Shown piece after piece: positions 34,338-45,095 of a stretch of 64,000 bases of DNA. The stretch comes from Persicaria tinctoria (Eukaryota; Streptophyta; Magnoliopsida; Caryophyllales; Polygonaceae): the NCBI GenBank assembly GCA_037127255.1, contig JBANSL010000009.1, positions 33,129,475-33,193,474 on the forward strand, given 5' to 3'. The notes below the pieces were generated by a model. The model had not been told where the DNA came from. It was given only the letters and a program-made list of their open reading frames with translations, and ran no database searches. Both the position numbers and the translations under genes were made by a program. The number at the start of each line of letters is the position of its first letter. The stretch's first letter is position 1.

Positions 34338-36668
34338 TGTTGTTGCAGGAGGATGGTCAAGTATGAAATAAATATAAAATAAAGATCAGACTGACTTCCC
34401 TGTCTCAGCAAATAAATACAAGAATTCCTCCCGTTGTAGTAAGAGAAAATCAGGATCGAATCCACGAGGAAGCACGTCAACAGTTCTCAGGTAGCTGTAA
34501 ATTCTCACAGAAGCAGCAGAAAAGCAGAAACACAGAAAGGAAAGAAACAAATAAACCCGGCAAGGGCAACTAAAACAAAAGCAAAGAACAAGCAAAACAA
34601 GAAAAGACAAAGCGAAACAGCAAATAAAACGAGGACACAGAAGCTACTCGATCTCGAGTAAGCTGTCCTCTAGATCGACAAGACAGTGAACAACAGAAAG
34701 TGAAAATCGACAAGAGACAGAAGCAAATCAACTCGACCTAGACCAAGTCCTACTCGACCTCGACAAGACACTACTCGAGGTCGACAAAGGCTTCCTCTAT
34801 GTCGAGTACAAAAAAAGACAGAAACATTAAAAGGGCAAATTTTCGAACTAAAACTCAGAATTTCGACAGAAATAAACTTCAATATATAAAAAGACTTCCA
34901 AAGCCAGGGTTTCAACACCACAACGATAACCATGCAAAGTAACACATAAAGGCATAAAAGATCATACTTTCCATCAAAGAACTTTCGTTATTAACAAATA
35001 GGCATATAGAGGCTTTCGCATAAACCCTAATCGTTACTAACCCTTTTTCACATAATTAATCCAAGTTGCATTAAGATCACTTTCGCTTCAATAACACAAA
35101 CAAGGATCACCTTCAACTCTCGCAAAAGAATCATGCTCATAGGGATAGAAGATGGATCGCACAAAAAGATCTGACCTTTATCGCATCGCCTCACATGGCC
35201 ACCGTCGGGCTCACCCTAGCCTCAGAAGTGGGTGGACTACTCATGCCTCATCGCAATAACAGACATTGATTTGAAAGAAATAACTTTCATTAAAACTAAA
35301 TTCAAAGCCTTTACAATCCTGGCAATCAACTTTCGCAGAAAGCCAAAACCCTAAAACCCTTAGAACTCCTAAACTCTATGTGTAATTGTGTCTCTGAAAT
35401 TGAATTGTTATCTGGAATTGAATTGTGATTGAATTAGAATTTATAAAACTGAGCCCCCTAGGGCCTTATTTATAGCCTTCATTCCCTAGCTAATCTAGGA
35501 AAGAAGATATCCATCTCTATCTAAAATTATATCTAAAACTTGAAAGGATAAATAAATTGTTTTATGGAAATAAATCTAAAAGGAAAAGATAAAACTAAAT
35601 AAGGTAGGTCTTCATGTCTTGATAGATCTTGTCTCCTTGATGATAGAACTTGATGGAATCGGATAGAATATTCCGCCTTCGGCCCCAAGGAATCCCAATT
35701 CTAGTCGGACATGTCTCGTCGAGAAGTTTCTGGAATTTGGTCTACTCGACCTCGACCACGGCTCGTCGACCTCGAGTAGGGTGGTTCGTCGACTGGACTT
35801 CCTCGGCTAGATCCGCTCGACGTGCTCGGACTTGGCTCACTGGTGCTCGTCGACCTCGACAAACCCTAGTCGATGTCGAGTAGGACTGGTCATCGACTAG
35901 GTCTCCTCGGGTGGCTCTACTCAACAAGGCTCGGACAAGGCTCCTGGGCGTCCTCGATCTCGACAAGGCGTAGTCGAGATCGAGTAGGGCTCTTTCTTTC
36001 CGCTTCTGCGACTTGCCTCTCCCGCTGGCAGCGAGTTTTTCCGCGGCAGCGAGCGGTCCGCTGCAGCGAGTCGCGTCGCTGGCAGCGAGTGCTCCTGGTC
36101 ATCCTCGGCTTCGTCCTCGGCTTGTCGACCAGCTCTTCTTCGGCAAGGACTCGGACTGGCACGGTGGGTCTTGTCGATCTCGACTAGGCGTAGTCGAGAT
36201 CGAGTAGGGTTGCTCGACGTCCTCGTCCTCGGCTCCTCTCCTTGTCGACTCCGGGTTTGGTGTCTGGGCTTCTTAGATCTCGACTAGGGCTTGTCGAGAT
36301 CGAGTATACTTCCGGAGCTCGGGTTGGTCTGGCTCTCGATCAGGCTCTGTCGACAAGGCGGTGCTGGGACAGGCTCATCTAGGTCGAGTAAGGCCTACTC
36401 GAGATCGAGTAGCCTTGACTCTCAGACTGGTTCCGCTGCTTTGACCTTGGACTTCTGTAGTGGTTTTCCGAGCTGTTCCGACCTTCTGTAGAATTGCTGT
36501 AAAATGCCTCGATTTCTGCGAATTAAACAGAAACTGGTGCAGATTCCATAATTTGGCAAATAAACATAAACTACATAGATTCTGTACTATTTAAACCCAA
36601 ATGAATGCAATGTATACAGAAATCGATATAAAAGTTACTGTAAAACATGGAAGATTCCGTTCACAACA
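34338..36668 (-). repeat. 3' LTR of element A
   Basis: 2331 bp, TGTTG...CAACA in plus coordinates. TCGA modules at about 35715-36415, GGCAGCGAGT motifs near 36020-36090, TATA box at 35467-35474. Confidence 0.93.
35467..35474 (-). promoter_or_regulatory. TATA box of element A 3' LTR
   Basis: TATAAATA in element sense, followed by AGGCCCTAGGGGGCTCAG. The 5' LTR carries TTATAAATAAGG at the equivalent place (about 48804), where G has changed to T upstream of the box. Confidence 0.65.
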
Positions 36669-37498
36669 AACACCCCATACTTAAGCTTGCTTGTCCTCAA
36701 GCAATACTTTTATTTGTCATTCAGGGGAAGAATTCAAACTCTCAACATCTTAGATTCATTCTCATATGTCCATGCAATCAATTACCATCCTTGAAAAGGT
36801 ACTAGTGTCTCAAATTCATGCATGTGCAAATATGTAAAAGCAACATCTACTCACAAAAGGAGGGTTATGCAAAAACAATTCATATGACAAAGCATTGATA
36901 ATCAAGAAGACTTTAATTTAAGAAATAATGCACTTCATTGTGACTTCCCTTAACTAGGCAATTTCATGCTATATCTCTAATGAATCCAATTTTGCATCGT
37001 CGAGTTCAATATAAGCTTCCATGACATTTAATCAAAATTTTCAATGGGGGTCATTTTTGGGTCATTTTTCTCAAACTTTTGGAAAACATACATATAAGCA
37101 CATAAATCAATAATGCATTCCAAAATAGCCATGTAGCAATTCCAAGAAATAATGCACAAGTATGCACAAATAATGTCAAATATGATCAATATGCACAAAG
37201 TAAGCCCTTCCCCCACCCCATACTTAAACCTTACAGTGTCCTCACTGTATAAAAACAAGGGTAAAGAAAGAAACTTACAAGACATGTGTGCAGAGCCTCA
37301 AAATTTCGAATGGAGCACCTCCTGGGCCGAGTAAGACTTGGTTCTATCCATTGACCCGAAAAGTAGAAGACATATACCCACAATAGAAAAACTAAAAGTG
37401 TTCAAAACCAAAAACAAAAAACAAAGTCTCAAATGTCCTAAAAAGTCTATGTACATGCTCTAGATTTTATAGTCGCTAGGCCGACTTTCCATTAATGC
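36669..37498 (-). other. 3' non-coding region of element A
   Basis: Contains the GAGGACAAGCAAGC then TTAAGTATGGGGTG text next to the LTR, and a second GTTTAAGTATGGGGTGG block near 37205-37230. No ORF of note. Confidence 0.65.
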
Positions 37499-38080
37499 TC
37501 AAGGTGGCATCTGCAGGGCCCATGTAGCTTGGGCCTCAAATAAGACTCCATTCTTGTCTATCAGCTGTAATCCTCCAGAATGGATCTTGTTCACCACGAA
37601 CGGTCCCATCCGCTTCTTGTTGAATTTGTTAGGAAACCAATGATCTTTTGATTTGGAGACATAGAGCTTGTCTCCAACTTCATATTCCTTAGGCTCATCA
37701 TTGGATATCCTGCACAATCGCACATACCAAGGCAGACCTCTCCCATTTATAGATAAATCTTTAATGGAAATAGGAGAAGAAAGATCTATGCCTTGGCTTA
37801 CCTTTGCAGAGACAGAATCGGGAACCACTGTGTTTGGTCGATCTCGACTAGGGCTAGTCGATCTCGACAAGACTGCTGGTACTGGTGGTGGTCTGGTCGA
37901 AGAGGCAGAAGTCGACGAAGACATGGGCTTGTCGACCTCGACAAGTCTGGTCGACCTCGACGAGGATTCTGCTCCTGGTGTCTGCAGCGTCGAGGGAGGT
38001 GCCGTCGAGGAAGATGTGGGCTTGTCGATCTCGACAAGGCTACTCGACCTCGAGGATTCTGCTCCTGGTGTCTGCAGCGT
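37499..38080 (-). pseudogene. Linker end and integrase C-terminal-like tail of element A
   Basis: The open frame begins in the TCGA-module linker (SSSLVEIDKP and STRLVEVDKP with Ser-rich spacers). It passes in frame into IKDLSINGRGLPWYVRLC, then VGDKLYVSKSKDHWFPNKF and RMGPFVVNKIHSGG. It stops with TGA at 37499-37501. Upstream it is cut by element B. In contrast to A', linker and tail are in one frame here, so the ancestral product was probably a single gag-protease-linker-tail polyprotein. The tail resembles the chromo-like GPF end of Athila integrase. Confidence 0.65.
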
Positions 38081-39513
38081 CGCGGTTTTTAGTCGCTTAA
38101 ACCGTATCAAAATAAAACTCAAACCTACAAACTAGTATAGCAAGCAAGTAAGAGGTCGATCCCACAGAGAATCAAGTATTCCTTTGCAATGTGTATTTAC
38201 CAATTAGTGAAAGGGGGGGTTTTGGGTGATTGAAATAAGAACAAAAACAAAATAAACTATAAACAAATTAATGCAAAGCAATTTAGAGAAGATCGCTCTA
38301 CCTACAACTATCCACTTTATTTGGTTGAATTGATATTGTAACTTCCTCTTGTCCTTTTAGTCTTCCTATGAATGCCCTTGTCCCGACCTAATATAGTTAC
38401 TAGTCCAACCAGTCCTAGCAACCCTTATCAATCGAACAGTCCCTAAAGAAGGATTTAACCCAATTGATAGCTTTAAGTTCAGAGATTAACCAAGGTATTT
38501 GCAGTCCCTAAAGAGGGATTTAACAACACATTCAACTTCCTACTCATTCAAATAGTTCAACCATCCCTAAAGGAACAAGTTTGCTACTTGGGTTAAGGTT
38601 CGCAACCAGGAATCTACAAAACCCTAGCAATTGAATTGATCTAACGAGTTGGCCAGACAAGATAGAACAAATCAATAATTAATCAAGCACAAAGAAGTTG
38701 AAGCATTCAAATATAGGAAATAAGGAACAAGATTCAGAAACTCACAATCAATCCAAATAAAGCTTCAATTTGCAAGTAGAACGAAGAGAGTTTAGTCGCC
38801 CATGGCGAACATCGCTCTCTCTCTAATTGTCTAATGGTTCAAAGAATAGAATGAATGGTAATGAAAAATAACATAAAAGGCCTAATTAAAAGCATCCAAG
38901 TCGGCCTCAAAGTGAATAAATTAGAAACTAGGGTTTTTTCCATCAAAACGGCGCGCGGCAGTACGTGCGGCGGGCGCCGCAAAGTTGCGGCGGGCGCAGC
39001 AAACCATGCGGCGGGCGCAGCATGAATACCGCCCCTGGCGGCGGGCGCGGCAAACCATGCGGCGGGCGCTGCATTGGTCTTTCACGGAAATTCCGTCTTG
39101 AATCAGCTCTCGATGTCAACATGAAAGTTGTAGCCCTCTGAAAGAGCTTTCCAACGCATGGTCATAATAGTCGATCGGACAACCGAGGCCTCCAGAAAGT
39201 GCAAAACAAGTTCAGCATGTCTGGCGACAACTTGTGCAGACTTGTTCTTCGTTTAGGTTCGCTTCTTCTTCTCAGGACCTCTTGAGATCTTCATGTAAGC
39301 TTCTTCGATCAACTAGAGATTCTCATCCAATGCGTTATCAACCCATGTCTTCTCCTCGGATCTACCATTACCTGAAATAATCAATAAAAACGTGTAGATT
39401 CCGATTCCACCAACATAGAGAGCAAATATGCAAATTGTAATCAAATCATGGATGAAATGCATCTTAAATAAGCTAAATGCAACCTATTATGCCTACCTAA
39501 ATGCATGCTATCA
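38081..39513 (-). repeat. 3' LTR of element B
   Basis: 1433 bp, from CGCGGTTTTTAG to ATGCATGCTATCA in plus orientation. It contains the GC-rich microrepeat (TGCGGCGGGCGCAGC units) at 38950-39075. Confidence 0.92.
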
Positions 39514-40972
39514 AACTTCCCCACACTTAACCTTTGCTTGTCCTCAAGCAATGATAGAATGAACATGAATCAATGTATCCCACAGGAAATCCCTTCAAGT
39601 TTCAACCTCATCAAAAAACAACATCACAACAGGTGAAAACATAAACCAAACAAACAAATGTCATAGCATGTATTATAGTGATCAAAGCTTAGAAGTAGAC
39701 ATCATCCAACCTCACCAGAAATATGTGTTTCACTCATGTGTTTAGGCTTTAAGGTACAACTCTCTACTCAATCCAAAATGCACTAAGCTCATAGACATTG
39801 ACCACCATATCACCAAATATCTACCGAAATGTCATTACTTGCGGGACACAATAAAGAAAACTAAATAAAATGTGACACTTTTTCTTCTTTTCCTTTGGTT
39901 TTCTTTTCTCTTTTTTTTTTCTTGTCTTGGTGCTTTCCTTACGCGAAGCGCAAACATGGGTGTCATGAATGGCCCCGGTCTATCAACACCTCAACTATTA
40001 ATATGAAGTCCACTTGAACACGTTTTGATGCAAGTTGCAAACATGGGTGTCATGAATGAACCTGGTTACTCAATGATCAAGCTTTCTTTCCTAGTGGATA
40101 GTTTTCAACACCTTTTTGCGCGAATCATACCCATGGGTGTCATGCATAGATCCGGTTACTAAGTGCATCAACCATTGCCACCTTATTCACTAAATATGCA
40201 AAAATTCAAATAATAAACTCAAAATATAAACATAAACTCCGCAAGCAACAAACATGTGAGTCGGTCTTTAGAAATAGATACTGCAGTCAATGCCAAGAGG
40301 TAGCAACACTAGGAGAGTAATTCACACAACTGAGCAAAAGAATTCAAATAAGGCCAAACATCCTCACAGGGTCATGTTTTTAGGACTTCAATCATACTTT
40401 AGCTCAATCATACATGCTCAATTATATTTGCTAGCTCATGTTCCACAAAAATCAAATACAGACAAAAATCAAAACATCCAGAACTCCATGGGATTTTTAT
40501 GAATCATGCTTGAAATTTAAAATAGAGGACAAACTAAGTCAGATGGGTATTTAATAACACTTAAATGCAATGCATGATATTTTTGGATTTTTTTCATATG
40601 CAGTATATGAATAAAAATAAACATGACAACATAAATAAACATGATAACATAAGTAAACATGATATCATAAGTAAACATGATATGCAAATTCTATATATAT
40701 GCAATGCAATCCCTCCCCCACACTTAAACCTTTCATTGTCCTCAATGAAACATACAAGACAACAAAAAAATAAAAACATAGAGAAAGAGATGAATGAAAT
40801 ACTCACAATGTGGTGGAAGGGGCGATATAGGTCGGATCTGAGCATTGCACGCGTCGGGTTAAAGAAAACTAGCTAACTAGGAATTGAAATAACTAAAACT
40901 TACCTCGGGTTGCCTCCCGAGAAGCGCCTCTCTTTAATGTCATTGGCTTGACTTATTCTCAATCTCAAGACC
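39514..40972 (-). other. 3' non-coding region of element B
   Basis: In element sense the last part reads GAGGACAAGCAAAGG then TTAAGTGTGGGGAAG directly before the LTR: the Athila polypurine tract. Three copies of a CATGGGTGTCATGAATG-type motif lie at about 39955, 40044 and 40132. A second TTTAAGTGTGGGGGA tract lies near 40710-40730. An 18-bp repeat (AACATGATAACATAAATA type) lies at about 40620-40682. Confidence 0.7.
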
Positions 40973-41911
40973 TTATTTCTCAGACATTTTCAAGGCCCTC
41001 AGTAACATATCATATTCCTGTGCACACATCTTGCAAAGCACATCATAGCACAATAAATTGAAAGCATAAAATGCGGAACTCAAGAACCCTTTCAATCTAT
41101 CAAATAGTCTAGTATGACTCTCTGCAGAAGGAATATGATACCACCAACACAGTTCCGCTGGTGGCTTCTCAAAATAGCAGTCAAAAGGATCAACATATAC
41201 ACCATTAACTTCAAAATTGCAAAAGTTTACCTTTATTACCTCTTTAGCCTCAGCTGATGGCTCTAGACCTGGTTCATCAATAGGCGAGATCAGAATGGAT
41301 GGTGCAGATGGAGTAGGAGACACATCACATGTAACCTCATGCGTCGACTCATGAGATTCCAAGCCAGGAAGCACTAGACCATCTCCTCCATCATCTAAGA
41401 AACTATCGTTGTCTGCAACCAATTCCTCATCTTCTTCGAAACTCCTTTCTTTCTCACCTTTTGCACTTAAAATTTGAATGAGTTGGCTCATCTGATTCTC
41501 CAAGTTTTTACAGCGGCTCATTTGCTCCTCCAATTTTCCGATTCGGCTCATATTTCTTTCCTCTAACTGCTGCACCACTTGAGTAAGAGTGTGCAATGGA
41601 TCCTCCAGGTGTGTGACAGAGTCCTCCATCGGCGGAGAAGACGTAGCGAGCAAGACTTCTTGTGAAACATGGTAATCCATATAATAGAAAAAATCCCACA
41701 ACCCCGACAATCCTCCTAACCGTTTCAGACCTCCGTTGCTCATGTACTCAGCAAGTGCTCGCGTCTCAACAGTCATCCCATCAAGTATGCAAATAATCGT
41801 ATCTCGGATGCTGAATTGATAACCCCATGAACCAAGGTCGTCAACATACTCATGCAATCTAGTGAAATATTGGTGAAAGTTCTCACCTTCAAACTGCAAC
41901 AATCTCAACAT
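40973..41911 (-). CDS. gag-like protein of element B
   Basis: An intact frame of 312 codons. The start ATG lies about 110 bases after the primer binding site. Residues 8-60 (FEGENFHQYFTRLHEYVDDL, then ILDGMTVETRALAEYMS) resemble the C-terminal half of the gag core in Athila-type elements. A helical region with heptads follows at about 105-150 (LTQVVQQLEERNMSRIGKLE). After that come an acidic stretch and a Cys/Trp-containing end (EKPPAELCWWYHIPSAESH). No zinc knuckle and no protease. With so little coding capacity B depends on another element for reverse transcription and integration. The frame is undamaged, consistent with recent insertion. Confidence 0.7.
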   Translation of the reverse strand: MLRLLQFEGENFHQYFTRLHEYVDDLGSWGYQFSIRDTIICILDGMTVETRALAEYMSNGGLKRLGGLSGLWDFFYYMDYHVSQEVLLATSSPPMEDSVTHLEDPLHTLTQVVQQLEERNMSRIGKLEEQMSRCKNLENQMSQLIQILSAKGEKERSFEEDEELVADNDSFLDDGGDGLVLPGLESHESTHEVTCDVSPTPSAPSILISPIDEPGLEPSAEAKEVIKVNFCNFEVNGVYVDPFDCYFEKPPAELCWWYHIPSAESHTRLFDRLKGFLSSAFYAFNLLCYDVLCKMCAQEYDMLLRALKMSEK

Positions 41912-42020
41912 CTTAAAAAGTTAGTAGCAAGGGTGTTGTGAACCGTAAGATAGGTTCACAACGAAGTTAGATATATAAACAAAAATTAATAAATACACAA
42001 AACAAAGAAATAAACTTGAT

Positions 42021-42038
42021 TCCCCGGCAACGGCGCCA
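42021..42038 (-). other. Primer binding site of element B (tRNA-Asp)
   Basis: Perfect 18-base complement of the tRNA-Asp 3' end, 3 nt from the LTR. Confidence 0.92.
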
Positions 42039-42041
42039 ATT

Positions 42042-43499
42042 TGATGCGCGGTTTTTAGTCGCTTAAACCGTATCAAAATAAAACTCAAACCTACAAACTA
42101 GTATAGCAAGCAAATAAGAGGTCGATCCCACAGAGAATCAAGTATTCCTTTGCAATGTGTATTTACCAATTAGTGAAAGGGGGGTTTTGGGTGATTGAAA
42201 TAAGAACAAAAACAAAATAAACTATAAACAAATTAATGCAAAGCAATTTAGAGAAGATCGCTCTACCTACAACTATCCACTTTATTTGGTTGAATTGATA
42301 TTGTAACTTCCTCTTGTCCTTTTAGTCTTCCTATGAATGCCCTTGTCCCGACCTAATATAGTTACTAGTCCAACCAGTCCTAGCAACCCTTATCAATCGA
42401 ACAGTCCCTAAAGAAGGATTTAACCCAATTGATAGCTTTAAGTTCAGAAATTAACCAAGGTATTTGCAGTCCCTAAAGAGGGATTTAACAACACATTCAA
42501 CTTCCTACTCATTCAAATAGTTCAACCATCCCTAAAGGAACAAGTTTGCTACTTGGGTTAAGGTTCGCAACCAGGAATCTACAAAACCCTAGCAATTGAA
42601 TTGATCTAACGAGTTGGCCAGACAAGATAGAACAAATCAATAATTAATCAAGCACAAAGAAGTTGAAGCATTCAAATATAGGAAATAAGGAACAAGATTC
42701 AGAAACTCACAATCAATCCAAATAAAGCTTCAATTTGCAAGTAGAACGAAGAGAGTTTAGTCGCCCATGGCGAACATCGCTCTCTCTCTAATTGTCTAAT
42801 GGTTCAAAGAATAGAATGAATGGTAATGAAAAATAACATAAAAGGCCTAATTAAAAGCATCCAAGTCGGCCTCAAAGTGAATAAATTAGAAACTAGGGTT
42901 TTTTCCATCAAAACGGCGCGCGGCAGTACGTGCGGCGGGCGCCGCAAAGTTGCGGCGGGCGCAGCAAACCATGCGGTGGGCGCAGCATGAATACCGCCCC
43001 TGGCGGCGGGCGCGGCAAACCATGCGGCGGGCGCAGCAAACCATGCGGCGGGCGCTGCATTGGTCTTTCACGGAAATTCCGTCTTGAATCAGCTCTTGAC
43101 GTCAACATGAAAGTTGTAGCCCTCTGAAAGAGCTTTCCAACGCATGGTCATAATAGTCGATCGGACAACCGAGGCCTCCAGAAAGTGCAAAACAAGTTCA
43201 GCATGTCTGGCGACAACTTGTGCAGACTTGTTCTTCGTTTAGGTTCGCTTCTTCTTCTCAGGACCTCTTGAGATCTTCATGTAAGCTTCTTCGATCAACT
43301 AGAGATTCTCATCCAATGCGTTATCAACCCATGTCTTCTCCTCGGATCTACCATTACCTGAAATAATCAATAAAAACGTGTAGATTCCGATTCCACCAAC
43401 ATAGAGAGCAAATATGCAAATTGTAATCAAATAATGGATGAAATGCATCTTAAATAAGCTAAATGCAACCTATTATGCCTACCTAAATGCATGCTATCA
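42042..43499 (-). repeat. 5' LTR of element B
   Basis: 1458 bp, TGATGCGCGG...GCTATCA in plus coordinates. The GC-rich microrepeat at 42912-43063 has one more 21-bp unit than the 3' LTR. Confidence 0.93.
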
Positions 43500-43650
43500 G
43501 CTCTACTCGATGTCGAGGAGCCTTGGTCGATCTTGACCCCATACTTAGTCCCTGTCAAGGCATCCGAAAAATAATGAATCCACAACGACTTACCTTGGTC
43601 CGTGTCGATTGGATTCTCTGTGTTCTCTTTGAGGATTGCCATGATCTCCT
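43500..43650 (-). pseudogene. Element A protease-linker segment between B and C
   Basis: Continues the element A frame: EIMAILKENTENPIDTDQGK, then DALTGTKYGVKIDQGS, matching 17760-17870 of A'. It is isolated by insertion of B on the left and C on the right. Confidence 0.8.
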
Positions 43651-45095
43651 TGATAGCATGCATTTAGGTAGGCATAATAGGTTGCATTTAGCTTAGTTAA
43701 GATGCATTTCATGGATGGATTAAGCATGATTTGCATATTAGTTCTCTATGTTGTCGGAGTCGGAATCTACACGCTTTTATTGATTATTTCAGGTAATGGT
43801 AGATCCGAGGAGAAGACATGAGTTGATAACGCATTTGATGAGAATGTCTAGTTGATCGAAGAAGCTTACATGAAGATCTCAAGAGGTCCTGAGAAGAAGA
43901 AGCGAACTTAAACGAAGAACAAGTCTGCAGAAATTGTCGCCAGACATGCTGAACTTGTTTTGCACTTTCTGGAGGCCTCGGTTGTCCGATCGACTATTAT
44001 GACCATGCGTTGGAAAGCTCTTTCAGAGAGCTACAACTTTCATGTTGACGTCGAAAGCTAATTCGAGACGGAATTTTCGGGAAAAACCAATTACGTGCCC
44101 GCGCTGCAACTTGACGCGGCCGCGCTGCACCTGGCGCGCCCGCGCTGCTACCCGACGCGACCACTGTGCTAGGAGGAAGTGGCCGCGCTGCTGAACAGAC
44201 AGAAGAAGCAAGATCCAAGCTGGCGCGCCCGCGTCAGTCCTGAAGACGGATTCTTATCCGATTCTGTTTATCTTATTAGTTTTAATATTTTATTATTATA
44301 ATTGTACGGGATGTTAAACCCGAGTTTATTAGGTTATATAGGCCGAGAAGGCAGTAGAGAATTAATTAGGTTATTTTTCCAGAGACGTATTTTCCCTTTT
44401 GATCATCTCACAAACCCTATGGAGAACTAACTCTCCTTTGTTACACTTGGTTCTTTGAAGCCTTCAATTGATTTGGTTGTGAGTATTCTACTCTTGTTCG
44501 TCCTTTGTTAATTGTTTCGATCTCCTGAGCTTATTGCTTGATTGCTTATTATTGATTTATCTGGATTGATCACCTAGGTTTATCGATACTAGTCATATTG
44601 CTAGGGTTTCCAATTCCAGGTTTGGGGTTGTAGATTCATTGTAGCAAACACAATCTCCATAGGCGGTTGCTGGTGGTAGATTGTGAGGGAGATTCGATTA
44701 CAGGCTATTTTAACGGGTTGTTAGAATCGCTTGTATCTCATTATAATTCATATTTGAATGCTATTGCTTTATTATTTGGTGAAGGTTTTCCCTTGTAATT
44801 TGGTGATAAGTGCTTTTAGGACTGGTAGGACTAAAAGCTATTACACGATCTGAATTGAGAACAATTACTGGACATTAGAACTTGAGACTCATAGAATGCG
44901 ATGATGAACCATCTCAATTGTTGTGCGGATAATTACCTGGTGTGATACCTTTCCATCATATATTCACAACCTTTACTTGCAACTTGTTCTGTTACTATTT
45001 CTCACACACAAAACTCCCCCTTTAATCAGTTACTTTTGGGTAATAATACTTTTAGGAATTTACTTTGATTTGGCATAACGACTTTAAGCCTGTCA
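43651..45095 (+). mobile_element. Solo LTR C (family 2) inserted in element A
   Basis: 1445 bp, from TGATAGCATGCATTTAGG to GCCTGTCA, with perfect TSD CTCCT (43646-43650 and 45096-45100). Element A' at about 17850-17885 shows the uninterrupted target (ATGATCTCCTCCACCTGGGC). The 3' half diverges strongly from the B LTR. The middle carries its own GC-rich block at 44090-44240 (GCGCGCCCGCGCTGC type). The LTR introduces a TGA immediately after the GAG GAG codons of A. Confidence 0.95.

Larger units (their letters stand above)
38081..43499 (-). mobile_element. Element B: family-2 Athila-like non-autonomous retrotransposon inserted in A
   Basis: Two LTRs that differ by about six substitutions plus one 21-bp repeat unit and a G-run length change over 1.43 kb, so it is the youngest insertion in the window. 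It has a perfect tRNA-Asp primer binding site at 42021-42038, one gag-like ORF and a 3' region with an Athila-type polypurine tract. No protease or pol. The left end lacks the five terminal bases TGATG, and no TSD is visible (left flank CAGCG, right flank GCTCT). This suggests end erosion or recombination in the repeat-rich target. Confidence 0.92.
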
